A stretch of 64,000 nt of DNA from the NCBI GenBank assembly GCA_965116235.1, contig OZ220496.1:744001-808000 (forward strand), read 5' to 3'. Both the position numbers and the translations under genes were made by a program. Under the pieces are notes generated by a model. That model worked only from the letters and a program-made list of their open reading frames with translations. It ran no database searches and was not told the origin of the DNA. Of this stretch, positions 17,073 to 26,557 are shown piece by piece (within the stretch, counting starts at the first letter, position 1; each line of letters opens with the position of its first letter). The stretch is from MPNP01 sp965116235. Its GTDB lineage: Bacteria > Pseudomonadota > Alphaproteobacteria > Rhodobacterales > Rhodobacteraceae.

Positions 17073-18749
17073 ATGTATACATACAATGAATTTGACGAAC
17101 TGTTCGTCCGCAACCGGGTGCATGAGTTCCGAGGTCAGGTTGACCGGCGATTGTCGGGTGCCTTGACCGAGGAAGAGTTCAAGCCGCTTCGGTTGAAGAA
17201 TGGCCTGTATCTGCAACTTCATGCCTACATGCTTCGAGTGGCCATTCCATACGGCACTCTCAATGGCCGGCAGATGCGTCAGCTGGCCATGATTGCCGAG
17301 AGATGGGACAAGGGCTATGGCCATTTCACCACACGTCAGAACATCCAGTTCAACTGGCCAAAACTCAAGGATGTGCCGGATATTCTGGATGCCTTGGCCG
17401 ATGTCTCAATGCATGCCATTCAGACTTCCGGCAACTGTATTCGAAACGTCACGGCCGATCATTTTGCCGGTGCGGCAAAGGATGAGATCGAAGATGCAAG
17501 GATGACGGCAGAGCTGTTGCGCCAATGGTCGACCGATCATCCGGAGTTTCAGTATCTTCCACGCAAATTCAAGATTGCCGTTTCCGGTTCGCCGAATGAT
17601 CGAGCGGTCACAAGGGCCCACGATATTGGCTTGCGGGCCGTTCGCAATGCCCATGGCCACAGCGGTTATGAAGTTTTGATCGGAGGCGGCCTGGGGCGAA
17701 CTCCAATGATCGGGAAGACGGTCCGGGACTTCTTGCCCAGAGAAGATCTGCTGCCTTACATTGAAGCCATTCTGCGTGTGTATAATCTGAGCGGGCGCCG
17801 GGATAACAAATACAAGGCCCGGATCAAGATACTGGTTCATGAGACGGGCATCGAGGAACTCAAGAGCTGGATTGAAACGGAGTTTATGGCCCGCAAGGCT
17901 GAATTTCCGGGCGTCAATCCCGAATTGCTGGCCGCCTTGGAAGAAGACTTCAAGCCCCCGAAATTCGTCCGGCTGTCGGTCAATGACCATGTGTCCCGCA
18001 TTGCCCATGACAGGAAGTTCCAGACCTGGGTTCGAAACAATGTTACGCACCACAAGCGGGCCGATTATGGCATTGTGACCGTTTCCCTGAAACCCGTTGG
18101 CGGAACCCCGGGCGATGCCACCACCGATCAGATGCGAGTGATGGCCGACCTTGCCGAAAGATATGCTCATGACGAGATTCGTGTCAGCCATGAGCAGAAT
18201 CTGGTTCTTCCCCATGTTCCCAAGGCCCATATTCCGGCCGTTTATGACCGATTGGAGGAGGCTGGCCTTGCGACGGCCAACTTGGGACTGTTGTCGGATA
18301 TCATTGCCTGTCCCGGTATGGACTACTGCGCCCTCGCCACGGCACGCTCAATCCCGATTGCACAGGATATAGCCAAGCGTTTTGAGGAATTGCGGCTGGA
18401 AAACGAAATTGGCCCTCTCAAGATTAAGATCTCAGGCTGCATCAACGCATGTGGTCACCATCACGTGGGACACATCGGAATATTGGGTCTGGACAAGGCC
18501 GGAGTCGAGAACTATCAGATTACCCTCGGTGGCAATGCCACTGAAGATGCACAAATCGGCAAACGCGTGGGTCCCGGATTTTCGGCGGATGAACTCATTC
18601 CGGCTCTGGAGCGCATGCTGCAGGCTTATCTGCAACTCAGGCAATCCCCCGCGGAAACGTTCTACGCTTGCTACTCGCGTCTCGGCATGGCACCGTTCAA
18701 GGAGGCTTTATATCCGGACTCCAAGCAGCCTGCACGGAGCCTCCGATGA
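17073..18749 (+). CDS. cysI: Assimilatory sulfite (or nitrite) reductase hemoprotein
   Basis: 558 residues, two ferredoxin-like/siroheme repeats. The 4Fe-4S/siroheme ligands are the four Cys in CPGMDYC and GCINACG. The substrate-binding basic residues are in the N-terminal HFTTRQNIQ and the RNVTADHF segments. The protein catalyses six-electron reduction of sulfite to sulfide (nitrite is an alternative substrate in this family). It is preceded by siroheme synthase and DUF2849 and followed, with ATGA overlap, by DUF934, the standard alphaproteobacterial sulfur-assimilation order. The usual cysH is not present afterwards. Confidence 0.92.
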   Translation: MYTYNEFDELFVRNRVHEFRGQVDRRLSGALTEEEFKPLRLKNGLYLQLHAYMLRVAIPYGTLNGRQMRQLAMIAERWDKGYGHFTTRQNIQFNWPKLKDVPDILDALADVSMHAIQTSGNCIRNVTADHFAGAAKDEIEDARMTAELLRQWSTDHPEFQYLPRKFKIAVSGSPNDRAVTRAHDIGLRAVRNAHGHSGYEVLIGGGLGRTPMIGKTVRDFLPREDLLPYIEAILRVYNLSGRRDNKYKARIKILVHETGIEELKSWIETEFMARKAEFPGVNPELLAALEEDFKPPKFVRLSVNDHVSRIAHDRKFQTWVRNNVTHHKRADYGIVTVSLKPVGGTPGDATTDQMRVMADLAERYAHDEIRVSHEQNLVLPHVPKAHIPAVYDRLEEAGLATANLGLLSDIIACPGMDYCALATARSIPIAQDIAKRFEELRLENEIGPLKIKISGCINACGHHHVGHIGILGLDKAGVENYQITLGGNATEDAQIGKRVGPGFSADELIPALERMLQAYLQLRQSPAETFYACYSRLGMAPFKEALYPDSKQPARSLR

Positions 18750-19171
18750 GCGTTATCGTCCGAGATGACGGATTTCATCCGGTATCGGACATCGAACGGA
18801 CATTCGTTGACTTGGAACGACTGGGCCATGGAGTGGAGTATCGGGTCAATCTTGACTTGCCGAATGACCAGGATCCAGTGCCCTTGCAACCCCACTTTTG
18901 CTGGATTCGACTGATCCGAATTCCATTCCCGGATTTTAGTGATGGACGTGGCTTCAGCCTGGCCAAAAGGCTAAGGCAATTCGGATATGGGGGTGTATTG
19001 CGGGCGCAGGGACACCTGATTGCCGATCAGTACAACCAGGCCCGGCAAAGTGGCTTTGATGAAGTGGAGATTGATGAACTTCTAGCTCAAAGGCAACCCG
19101 AATGGCAATGGCTGGGCCAAGTCCAAAAAAGAAAGTTCAGTTACCAGCAGCACCTTCTTCGAGTCGCCTGA
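18746..19171 (+). CDS. DUF934 family protein of the sulfite-reductase operon
   Basis: About 141 residues. The GRGFSLAKRLRQFGYGGVLRAQGHLIADQY block is the DUF934 core (quoted in parts: GRGFSLAKRLR, FGYGGVLRA, GHLIADQ). Family members are coupled to CysI/CysH in proteobacteria and are of unknown function. ATG 18746 overlaps the cysI stop by four bases. It ends 38 bases before the end of convergent secA. Confidence 0.88.
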   Translation: MSVIVRDDGFHPVSDIERTFVDLERLGHGVEYRVNLDLPNDQDPVPLQPHFCWIRLIRIPFPDFSDGRGFSLAKRLRQFGYGGVLRAQGHLIADQYNQARQSGFDEVEIDELLAQRQPEWQWLGQVQKRKFSYQQHLLRVA

Positions 19172-19209
19172 GCGCTTCTTGCCGGCCACTGATCAGATCA
19201 ACCGATCAA

Positions 19210-21900
19210 TTACGAGGTTCGCCGGCCTGGTCGGCCACAGCAGTGCTTGTATTTTTTGCCGGACCCGCACGGACAAGGTTGATTACGTCCCAATTTCGGT
19301 GCTGATGTCGATGACTGAGCAAGGCTTGGACGCGTTGCACCATTTGCCCGGCTACGAGGGAGTTGATTGAGATGCGAGTTGCGGTTTGGCTGCAAAACTT
19401 CTTTCGGTGGTTCGGGTTCCGTGATTACCGGCTTTGAAAAAGCGATCAAATGAGTTGCCGTCCGTCGAATGTTGTTCAGAAGAGCAGAAAAAAGTTCAAA
19501 GCCTTCGCTCTTGAACTCGTTGAGAGGGTCTCTCTGAGCGTAACCCCTGAAGCCAATGACTGAACGCAGGTGTTCAAGAACCAGAAGATGTTCGCGCCAG
19601 TGAAGGTCAATCGACTGCAACAGGATTTGCTTTTGCATCAGTCCCATGATTTGTGGGCCAATTTCGGCAACTCTGCGATCATAAAAGTCGTCTGACATTT
19701 GATAAAGCCTGTCCTTGATGGTCTCTTCATCAACCCCATCCTCTTCAGCCCAATCCGTGATCTTGGCATTCAGCCCAACTGATTTGGCCATCTGGCCTTG
19801 CAGCTTGTCCAGTTCCCACTGATCTGGATACGAGTCCGGGGGGACAAACTGGTCAACAAGTTCGTCAATGGTTTCATAACGCATGTCCTGGACGATGTCT
19901 GTAACGTCGGTGCTTTCCAGTACCTCCATGCGCTGCGAGAATATGGCCTTGCGCTGGTCATTCATGACGTCGTCGTATTTCAGGAGTTGCTTGCGAATGT
20001 CAAAGTTGCGCCCTTCAACCTTCTTTTGCGCCTTTTCCAATGACTTGTTGATCCAAGGATGGACAATGGCCTCGTTCTCCTCCATGCCAATCTTGCCCAA
20101 GACACTGTCCAGCCTGCTGGAACCAAAAATTCGCATCAGGTCATCCTCAAGAGACAGGAAAAAGGAGGATCGTCCCGGATCACCCTGTCGTCCTGATCGG
20201 CCGCGCAACTGATTGTCAATGCGCCGGGATTCGTGCCGTTCAGTTGCCAGAACATAAAGACCTCCGGCATCCTTGACCATTTCCTTGGCCTTGTTGACCT
20301 CCCGTTCGATTTCGCTTCTGAGTTCAACGGGATCAGCGTCCGGATTTTCCTCGAGTCCTTCCAAGACGCGCATTTCGACATTGCCCCCCAGCTGGATGTC
20401 GGTACCCCGGCCGGCCATGTTTGTCGCAATGGTGATCGCTCCGGGAATTCCGGCATCGGCTATGATTTTGGCTTCCTGCTCGTGATGGCGGGCGTTAAGG
20501 ACATTATGCTTTAGCCGATTTTGAGTCAGCAGCTTGGACAGAGCTTCTGACTTTTCAATGGACGTTGTCCCTACCAGAATGGGCTGCCGCCTCTTGTGGG
20601 CTTCCCGAATGGATTCAAGAATGGCACGGTATTTCTCCTGGGTTGTCCGATAGACCTGATCATTTTCATCGACACGGGCCACAGGCTCATTGGTCGGAAT
20701 CTCAATGACTCCCAGGCCGTAGATTTCAGCAAACTCTTCCGCTTCGGTCAAGGCCGTTCCCGTCATCCCTGCAAGCTTGTCATAAAGCCTGAAGTAATTT
20801 TGAAAGGTAACGGAAGCCAAGGTCACGTTTTCGGACTGAATGGCCACGCCTTCCTTGGCCTCAATGGCCTGGTGCAACCCTTCACTTAACCGGCGTCCTT
20901 GCATCATGCGGCCGGTAAATTCATCAATCAGTACAACCTGGCCGGTTCGAACAATGTAGTCCTTGTCCCTGAAATAGGCCTTGTTGGCTCGCAAGGCTTG
21001 TGTAACGTGATGCACGATTGTAACCGACTCGGCGTCGTAAAGCGACTGATCCTCGGGAAGCAGGCCCTTCTCCTTCAGCAGAGTCTCAAGGTGGTCGTTG
21101 CCCTCCTCGGTCAGCGTTACGTTGCGGGTTTTTTCATCCAGTTCGTAGTCTTCTGGGCTGACCTCGGCTATGAAATCCTGAATGGTATTGTAAAGGTCTG
21201 ACTTGTCACCGGCAGCGCCAGATATGATAAGGGGCGTCCGCGCCTCGTCGATCAGGATTGAGTCCACTTCGTCGACGATGGCAAAGTGATGGCCGCGCTG
21301 CACCATTGTGTCGAGTGTCGGAACCATGTTGTCCCGGAGATAGTCAAACCCAAGTTCATTGTTCGTGGCATAGGCAATATCTGCCTTGTAAGCCTCACGC
21401 TTGCCGAACTTGTCATATTCGGAGAGAATCACGCTCACGGACACGCCGAGCATGGAATAGATCTTGCCCATCCATTCGGCATCTCGCTTGGCCAGATATT
21501 CGTTGACGGTGACAATATGAACACTCTTGCCGGTGAGACAGTTCAAGTATGCCGGTAGCGTGGCCACAAGGGTTTTGCCCTCGCCGGTTTTCATTTCGGA
21601 GATGTTGCCCTGATGCAGAAATATCCCGCCCATCAACTGAACGTCAAAGATTCTGAGCCCCAAGGCACGCTTGCCTGCTTCCCGGGTCAGTGCAAAGGCT
21701 TCGGGAAGTGCATGATCAAGACTCTCACCCTTCTGGATGCGTTCACGAAGTTCAATCGTCTTGGGCTGAAACTCGTCATCCCTGAGTTTTTCATACTGGC
21801 TTTCCAGTTCGTTGATCTGGCTAACGATCGGTCGAACCGACTTGAGCTTTCGGTCGTTGGGCGAGCCGAAGATTTTCTTTGCTATGTTGCCAAGTGCCAT
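19210..21900 (-). CDS. secA: Preprotein translocase ATPase SecA
   Basis: 896 residues, the normal length. The motor domain has Walker A in EMKTGEGKT (about residue 103), the DEVDS Walker B, the NMAGRGTDI helicase motif VI region and the GRSGRQGDPG signature. The C-terminal zinc-binding SEC-C tail ends GRNQPCPCGSGKKYKHCCG. It drives protein export through SecYEG and binds SecB through the tail. It is a single gene, convergent with the cysI operon. The exported TctC, 5'-nucleotidase and autotransporters of this window depend on it. Confidence 0.98.
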   Translation of the reverse strand: MALGNIAKKIFGSPNDRKLKSVRPIVSQINELESQYEKLRDDEFQPKTIELRERIQKGESLDHALPEAFALTREAGKRALGLRIFDVQLMGGIFLHQGNISEMKTGEGKTLVATLPAYLNCLTGKSVHIVTVNEYLAKRDAEWMGKIYSMLGVSVSVILSEYDKFGKREAYKADIAYATNNELGFDYLRDNMVPTLDTMVQRGHHFAIVDEVDSILIDEARTPLIISGAAGDKSDLYNTIQDFIAEVSPEDYELDEKTRNVTLTEEGNDHLETLLKEKGLLPEDQSLYDAESVTIVHHVTQALRANKAYFRDKDYIVRTGQVVLIDEFTGRMMQGRRLSEGLHQAIEAKEGVAIQSENVTLASVTFQNYFRLYDKLAGMTGTALTEAEEFAEIYGLGVIEIPTNEPVARVDENDQVYRTTQEKYRAILESIREAHKRRQPILVGTTSIEKSEALSKLLTQNRLKHNVLNARHHEQEAKIIADAGIPGAITIATNMAGRGTDIQLGGNVEMRVLEGLEENPDADPVELRSEIEREVNKAKEMVKDAGGLYVLATERHESRRIDNQLRGRSGRQGDPGRSSFFLSLEDDLMRIFGSSRLDSVLGKIGMEENEAIVHPWINKSLEKAQKKVEGRNFDIRKQLLKYDDVMNDQRKAIFSQRMEVLESTDVTDIVQDMRYETIDELVDQFVPPDSYPDQWELDKLQGQMAKSVGLNAKITDWAEEDGVDEETIKDRLYQMSDDFYDRRVAEIGPQIMGLMQKQILLQSIDLHWREHLLVLEHLRSVIGFRGYAQRDPLNEFKSEGFELFSALLNNIRRTATHLIAFSKPVITEPEPPKEVLQPNRNSHLNQLPRSRANGATRPSLAQSSTSAPKLGRNQPCPCGSGKKYKHCCGRPGRRTS

Positions 21901-22263
21901 TCCTGATTTCGCCTTTGCGAACTAATCGTGGTTATCGGAGGCTAAAGCTGTCACCGGGTAGAATGCCTCGACCCTCGTTGGGTTATGGATAACAAGGAGC
22001 ATTGCACTCAGGGAATTAGTCATCTTCATCAGAAGATTCAACTTGGGTGTGTTGGGTAATTTAGGGCGTCTCGACTTGTGGTCGGAATGTCACTACCCTC
22101 AACCATTCATTGCATTGGAAGGACAGTCAGATTCTCTCCATGCAGGAGCGACGAGGCTGTGTGCTTAGTGAAGGTTTCTAGGATGTCGGATGTTTGAGGT
22201 TGGCTACGTGCGTGAGACAGGATCGGCAGCGCAGAGCGAAAAGCCGGGATTGGCCTGACAGGC
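21901..22263. other. Intergenic region between divergent secA and HD gene
   Basis: 363 bases holding the two divergent promoters by position. No clear -35/-10 pair, hairpin or gene was identified. Confidence 0.4.
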
Positions 22264-23595
22264 ATGCAGGGTAGACTGACCAAGTATATTCATGAAATTC
22301 GTGACCCCATCCACGTATTCGTTCGGCTAGACAGCGATGAGCGCAAGGTTCTTGATTCACGCCCGTTTCAGCGCCTTCGTCATATCCACCAGCTGGCACT
22401 CACCTATCTGATTTATCCGGGGGCCACGCACAGGCGTTTTGAACACTCGCTGGGTGTGATGGAACTGGCCAGTCGAGTGTTTGACATTGTCACCCATCCA
22501 AACAACATTTCGAATGATGTTCGGAACTTGATGCATGAATACCTGAAGCCAGAGAGTTTATCCTACTGGCGAACCGTTCTGCGAATGGCCGCTCTTTGTC
22601 ATGACGTTGGCCATCTTCCTTTTTCTCATGCTGCTGAAAAGAGCCTACTGCCATCTGGCTGGGACCATGAGAGAATCACGCGTAGCATCATCGAAAGCAA
22701 AGGGATGAAAGGCATATGGGATAGTCTGACACCGCCCATTCGACCAGACGACATCGTCAAGCTCGCGGTCGGTCCAGACAAGGCCACGGACCTTGAGTTT
22801 TCCGTTTGGGAAACGGTACTGTCGGAAATCATTACTGGAGACGCGTTTGGCGTCGACCGCATTGACTATCTTCTGCGGGATTCACATCATACTGGGGTGG
22901 GATACGGTCGATTTGACCATTATCGGCTCGTTGATACCCTGAGGATTCTACCTTCGTCACGGTCGGAAAACGAGCCGGCGTTGGGGGTAGAGGAAGGTGG
23001 CTTGCATTCGGCTGAAGCACTTATGCTGGCACGGTATTTCATGTATGTTCAAGTGTATTTTCATCCGGTGCGAAGGATTTACGATATTCACCTGAAGGAT
23101 TTTCTTGATGACTGGCTTGATACTGGCCAATTCTCGACTTCAATTGATGAACATCTTCGCATGACTGACAATGAGGTTACCTCAGGATTGCTTGACGTGG
23201 CAAGAGATAAAGGGAAGAAAGGCTATCGGCATGCCAAGCGAATCTTGAACCGTAAGCATTTCAGGTTGCTGTATGAGAACACTCCGGGTAATTCTGGGAA
23301 AGATCGGGGAGCAGGACGACTAGTTTTCAATGCTCTTTCAGAGAATTTCGATGCCGATCAATTCAAGCACGACGTTTATTATCAAAAGAGTGGTGCACCT
23401 GATTTTCCTGTCATAATGAGAAGCGGTAAAATCGAGTCATCCCTTGTCAGATCAGAAACTTTGCAGAACATTCCTCCCGTTTCAATCGACAATGTGTATG
23501 CCGATAAGAATATCTATAAGCGAGCCAACGAATGGCTTGATAAAAAACACGCCGGGATCATTCAGCAATTCGAAATGGAGAAACAAAATGGATGA
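22264..23595 (+). CDS. HD-domain phosphohydrolase (COG1078, dGTPase/SAMHD1-like)
   Basis: 443 residues. IRDPIHVFVRLD and RPFQRLRHIHQL open the domain. The metal-binding set is H in RRFEHSLGV, HD in ALCHDVGHLPFSH, and Asp in AFGVDRIDYLLRDS, which is the COG1078 consensus. Relatives cleave dNTPs or other phosphorylated nucleotides. In Firmicutes a COG1078 gene (ywfO) is neighbour to ywgA, and here a YwgA-like gene overlaps the 3' end by 8 bases, so the two are likely a functional pair. The role (nucleotide homeostasis or phage defence) is inference. Confidence 0.88.
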   Translation: MQGRLTKYIHEIRDPIHVFVRLDSDERKVLDSRPFQRLRHIHQLALTYLIYPGATHRRFEHSLGVMELASRVFDIVTHPNNISNDVRNLMHEYLKPESLSYWRTVLRMAALCHDVGHLPFSHAAEKSLLPSGWDHERITRSIIESKGMKGIWDSLTPPIRPDDIVKLAVGPDKATDLEFSVWETVLSEIITGDAFGVDRIDYLLRDSHHTGVGYGRFDHYRLVDTLRILPSSRSENEPALGVEEGGLHSAEALMLARYFMYVQVYFHPVRRIYDIHLKDFLDDWLDTGQFSTSIDEHLRMTDNEVTSGLLDVARDKGKKGYRHAKRILNRKHFRLLYENTPGNSGKDRGAGRLVFNALSENFDADQFKHDVYYQKSGAPDFPVIMRSGKIESSLVRSETLQNIPPVSIDNVYADKNIYKRANEWLDKKHAGIIQQFEMEKQNG

Positions 23596-24129
23596 CATGA
23601 GGAGAGCTGCCGTAATCTTGAAGTTGATAGACAGCCTTTGGGACAAAGGAAAATGGTGTGGTCAGACCCACATCCAGAAAGCGGCATATTTTCTTCAGGA
23701 GTTTTTCGAGGTTCCTTTGGGTTTCAGGTTCATCATGTACAAATTTGCACCGTTTTCATTCGAACTCAGAGACGAGTTGACAGCACTTCGCGCCGACAAA
23801 TTTTTGACCCTTCGGGTTTCTCGTCAATATGGTGCAGGATTCGGTATCACCGAGTGGGGGGGGGGGAAGACTTGCTGGGACGCTTTCCGAAAACAGTTGA
23901 CGCTTATATGCAAGAGATTAACATTCTCACCGACAAGCTCGCGGACCGGAATATTACGGATCTCGAGCAGTTGACAACGTCCCTCTACATCACTCGTAAG
24001 AAAGCCGGCACGTCAAAATATGAGCAAGCCTGTGAACTGATCAGGCTAAAGCCCCACATTCCTATGAATGTTGCGCAACAGGCAGTTGATGAATTCAGTC
24101 AATTGCAGAAAGAAATGCAGGCCATTTGA
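23588..24129 (+). CDS. YwgA-like protein, frame split by a G11 tract
   Basis: From ATG 23588 the N-terminal 90 residues (IQKAAYFLQEFFEV, YKFAPFSFELRDEL) resemble the YwgA/Panacea-like fold, a small winged-helix-like domain often coupled to toxins or HD proteins. At the G11 run (23856-23866) the frame runs off into an unrelated 128-residue end stopping at 23974. The other frame carries a natural-looking continuation (EDLLGRFPKTVDAYM through QAVDEFSQLQKEMQ) to 24129. With 12 or 9 G the two join to a 180-residue protein. As sequenced the gene is OFF. Family assignment is by pattern only; the frame break is read directly. Confidence 0.7.
23856..23866. repeat. G11 run inside the YwgA-like gene
   Basis: Eleven consecutive G, the longest homopolymer in the window. 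It follows the ACC GAG T codons, giving Trp-Gly-Gly-Gly. Register between the two halves of the gene requires 9 or 12 G. Confidence 0.9.
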
Positions 24130-24347
24130 CGGATATCATCAGGATAAAGCTAGTCTTTTGTTTAACAGGAGCATGACCACACTCCGTCCACAAGGTAAGT
24201 TATAATCAGGGGAACTTGACCGTCCTTTAACAAAAGTTTTACTGAGTTGAACTGGTTATCATGGTCTTTGCACCTAGGTTGGATTTGAAGCTTGCCATCC
24301 CTTGGGATGTCGGTTGTTTCTGAAGTGGATATGGAGAGGTGCTCGAA

Positions 24348-25856
24348 ATGAAAAAACTGACTGCATTATGGCTGATTGCTGCATTGGCTTTGTCCTTGTG
24401 GGGATTGGGATCCGTTTCGGCAGCGGATCCGACGAGGGTGACCTTCGTTCACTTCAATGATTTGGATCAGATGAGTGGGGATGATGGTCGTGGGGGCGTA
24501 GCCAGGCTAGCAGCGATCATTGCCGATGAACGAAGCAGGAATGAGAATGTGCTGGTGACTTTCGGGGGTGACACGATTTCCCCCTCTTTGATGTCAGCCC
24601 TTGATCAAGGGGCTCACATGATCGAACTTCTTAATGAACTGGATTTGACGGCGATGGTCCTAGGCAACCATGAGTTTGATTTTGGCCCAGAAGTCGCTGA
24701 GCACAGAATTGCCGAAGCATCATTTCCTGTCTTGGGTGCGAACAGCGTTGACCCGGATGGCAACCTGGTTGAGGGTGCCATGCCAACCATGATCGTTCCG
24801 GTTGGGGATTACCATGTCGGCTTGATCGGCTTGACCACAGTCGGAACTCTTGAAAAATCGAGTCCGGGGGAATTTACGTTCAAGGATCCTGTTGAAACAG
24901 CGGCAATTGAGGGAGATTTGCTGCGAGAGAACGGTGCAGACTTGATTGTCGCCTTGGCTCACACGGACGTGAGTGAAGACAGAGACATTATCAGTGCCGA
25001 AGTGGTTGACATCCTGCTCAGTGGAGATGATCACTTGCAAATCGTCGAGTACTCAAATGACACCCTGTATGTCGAGTCTGGTGAGCAGGCCGAAATGGTT
25101 ACCATAGTGGACGCTTATCTGGACCGTGTCGAAGATGACGGCAAAATGGAGTTCGTCTGGAGTTGGGATGTCCGCATCGTCGATTCGATGCGCTATGAAC
25201 CCGCTCCAGCGCTCATGGCAAAAGTCGCTGCATTTGAGGCTCAACTGGATGAGGAACTGTCAGCCGAGCTGGGTACGACGGATACGCCCCTTGATAGCCG
25301 TCGAGAAACGATACGGGCAAAAGAGGCCGCCATTGGCAACCTCTTTGCGGACGCCATTCGCGAGGCCACCAATTCTGACATCAGCCTGGTCAATGGTGGA
25401 GGCATCAGAGGCAACAAGATCTATGAAGCGGGGACAGTCTTGTCTCGCCGAGATATCCAGAGCGAACTTCCATTCGGAAACAAGGTTGTTGTGCTTGAGG
25501 TTTCGGGTCAGGTCATTATTGATGCCTTGGAAAACGGCTTCAGCAAGATTGAGGATGGCGCCGGTCGATTTCCCCATGTTTCAGGAGTCAATGTAGTCGT
25601 TGACTCTTCGGCCGAACCCGGACAGCGCTTGGTTTCGGTCACACGCGACGGACGACCTCTGGACCCTGATGCTGTATTCAGGTTTGCTGTCAACAACTAC
25701 GTTGCGGGTGGTGGCGATGGCTACAGCATGTTTCTGGGGCAAAAGGTCATTATTGACGAATATGCAGCCGTTCTCGATTCCGTTCATGTTTTCAACCATA
25801 TAGCCGCCCGCGGCAATGTCGCTCCAAAGGTCGAGGGTCGCATAAAATATCAGTGA
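24348..25856 (+). CDS. Periplasmic 5'-nucleotidase / UshA-like metallophosphoesterase
   Basis: About 502 residues. ATG 24348 (AGAGG upstream) opens a signal peptide ending VSA-AD. The calcineurin-like domain has VHFND, GGDTISPS, LGNHEFDFG and the late VALAHTDV with metal-binding His. The C-terminal 5'-nucleotidase domain has NLFADAI, NGGGIRGN and FAVNNYVAGGGDGYSMF, which form the nucleotide pocket. It hydrolyses extracellular nucleotides to recover nucleosides and phosphate. The first metal motif reads HFNDLDQ instead of the common HTNDxH, so one ligand may differ. It is monocistronic and ends at a strong hairpin. Confidence 0.9.
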   Translation: MKKLTALWLIAALALSLWGLGSVSAADPTRVTFVHFNDLDQMSGDDGRGGVARLAAIIADERSRNENVLVTFGGDTISPSLMSALDQGAHMIELLNELDLTAMVLGNHEFDFGPEVAEHRIAEASFPVLGANSVDPDGNLVEGAMPTMIVPVGDYHVGLIGLTTVGTLEKSSPGEFTFKDPVETAAIEGDLLRENGADLIVALAHTDVSEDRDIISAEVVDILLSGDDHLQIVEYSNDTLYVESGEQAEMVTIVDAYLDRVEDDGKMEFVWSWDVRIVDSMRYEPAPALMAKVAAFEAQLDEELSAELGTTDTPLDSRRETIRAKEAAIGNLFADAIREATNSDISLVNGGGIRGNKIYEAGTVLSRRDIQSELPFGNKVVVLEVSGQVIIDALENGFSKIEDGAGRFPHVSGVNVVVDSSAEPGQRLVSVTRDGRPLDPDAVFRFAVNNYVAGGGDGYSMFLGQKVIIDEYAAVLDSVHVFNHIAARGNVAPKVEGRIKYQ

Positions 25857-25873
25857 TCAGTCATGCTTGGAAC

Positions 25874-25896
25874 AAAGGGAGCCGCGGGCTCCCTTT
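25874..25896 (+). terminator. Perfect 10-bp hairpin terminator after the 5'-nucleotidase gene
   Basis: AAAGGGAGCC-GCG-GGCTCCCTTT, a perfect stem with a three-base loop, 17 bases after the stop codon. The T run is short (TTT), so efficiency may depend on context. Confidence 0.75.
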
Positions 25897-25957
25897 CCAT
25901 TTGGCTTATACACCGAAGACACTATGGTTGAATTGGCTTGGGAAAGTCAAGTCCGCT

Positions 25958-25967
25958 CCCCCCCCCC
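25958..25967. repeat. C10 run, intergenic
   Basis: Ten C between the terminator of the 5'-nucleotidase gene and a hairpin. No gene or promoter is clearly controlled by it. Confidence 0.8.
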
Positions 25968-26303
25968 AGAACGTGCAAAACCCCCGATCCGAAAATCGAG
26001 GGTTCTGGCTAATAAGTGGGTGACTGGATAGCCGCCCAGACACCCTAACGAGCCGTCATCAAAGGAACCGGCTCTGGCTAGTCAATACACTCTGGAATGA
26101 CCAACACGCCTAACTCCCGTATAAGGATTGGGGAGGATTAATTAACATACCTTGCAAGAGAATTAAACAAGACGAAGATTCATTTGCCAATAATTTTTGT
26201 TGATAACTTTTGGAAGAGGGCTTATGGCTCAGGATTCGCCTGACTTTTGTGTCCTGTTGTCGGTGGCCAACAAGCGTTGATGCGGCAATGTGGCGTGGCG
26301 CCA

Positions 26304-26557
26304 TTATGCCTGTGCGCTATCCAGATATGCCGAAAGGGCTTCTTCCAGGATGGCTTGATGAGTCTTGTCGTTTTGTGCGGCATGGATTCTGAGTCGCCGA
26401 TAGGTCTCGCCATCTAGGGCGAGGGTGAGGCGCCTTTCCCCGGGCCGCCGTGCCGTTCTTGCGGCTGGTGCGGGCGGTGCGCCGCGTTGCGGGATGCCGG
26501 TGTCGGTCGGCGGGTTTGCGTGTTCAGGAGTCCATCGAGTGCGATGGGTTTAGCCAT
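26304..26557 (-). pseudogene. Frameshifted ribbon-helix-helix partner of ParA
   Basis: ATG 26557 opens MAKPIALDGLLNTQT, overlapping the end of the ParA-like frame. The family-like C-terminal half (RRLTLALDGETYRRLRIHAAQ... then ILEEALSAYLDSAQA) lies in another frame ending at TAA 26304. The span is 254 bases, not a multiple of three, so one indel separates the halves. Small RHH proteins with this LDGETYRRLRI pattern are encoded next to ParA on alphaproteobacterial plasmids and assist partition or copy control. Here it is broken like its neighbour. Confidence 0.6.

Larger units (their letters stand above)
25857..26303. other. Intergenic region with terminator, C10 run and second hairpin
   Basis: After the terminator come the C10 run and an imperfect hairpin, AACCCCCGAT...ATCGAGGGTT (25979-26004). 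A 29-codon frame at 25924 crosses the C10 run (MVELAWESQVRSPPPRT...), too short and unsupported to call. The right part (26130-26210) is AT-rich without a gene. It marks the border of the plasmid-like patch. Confidence 0.4.

Noticed and set aside
25924..26013. tRNA-like 3' end or small peptide at the C10 run
   Set aside because: The arm sequences do not pair and there is no T-loop; the 29-codon frame has no ribosome-binding site.
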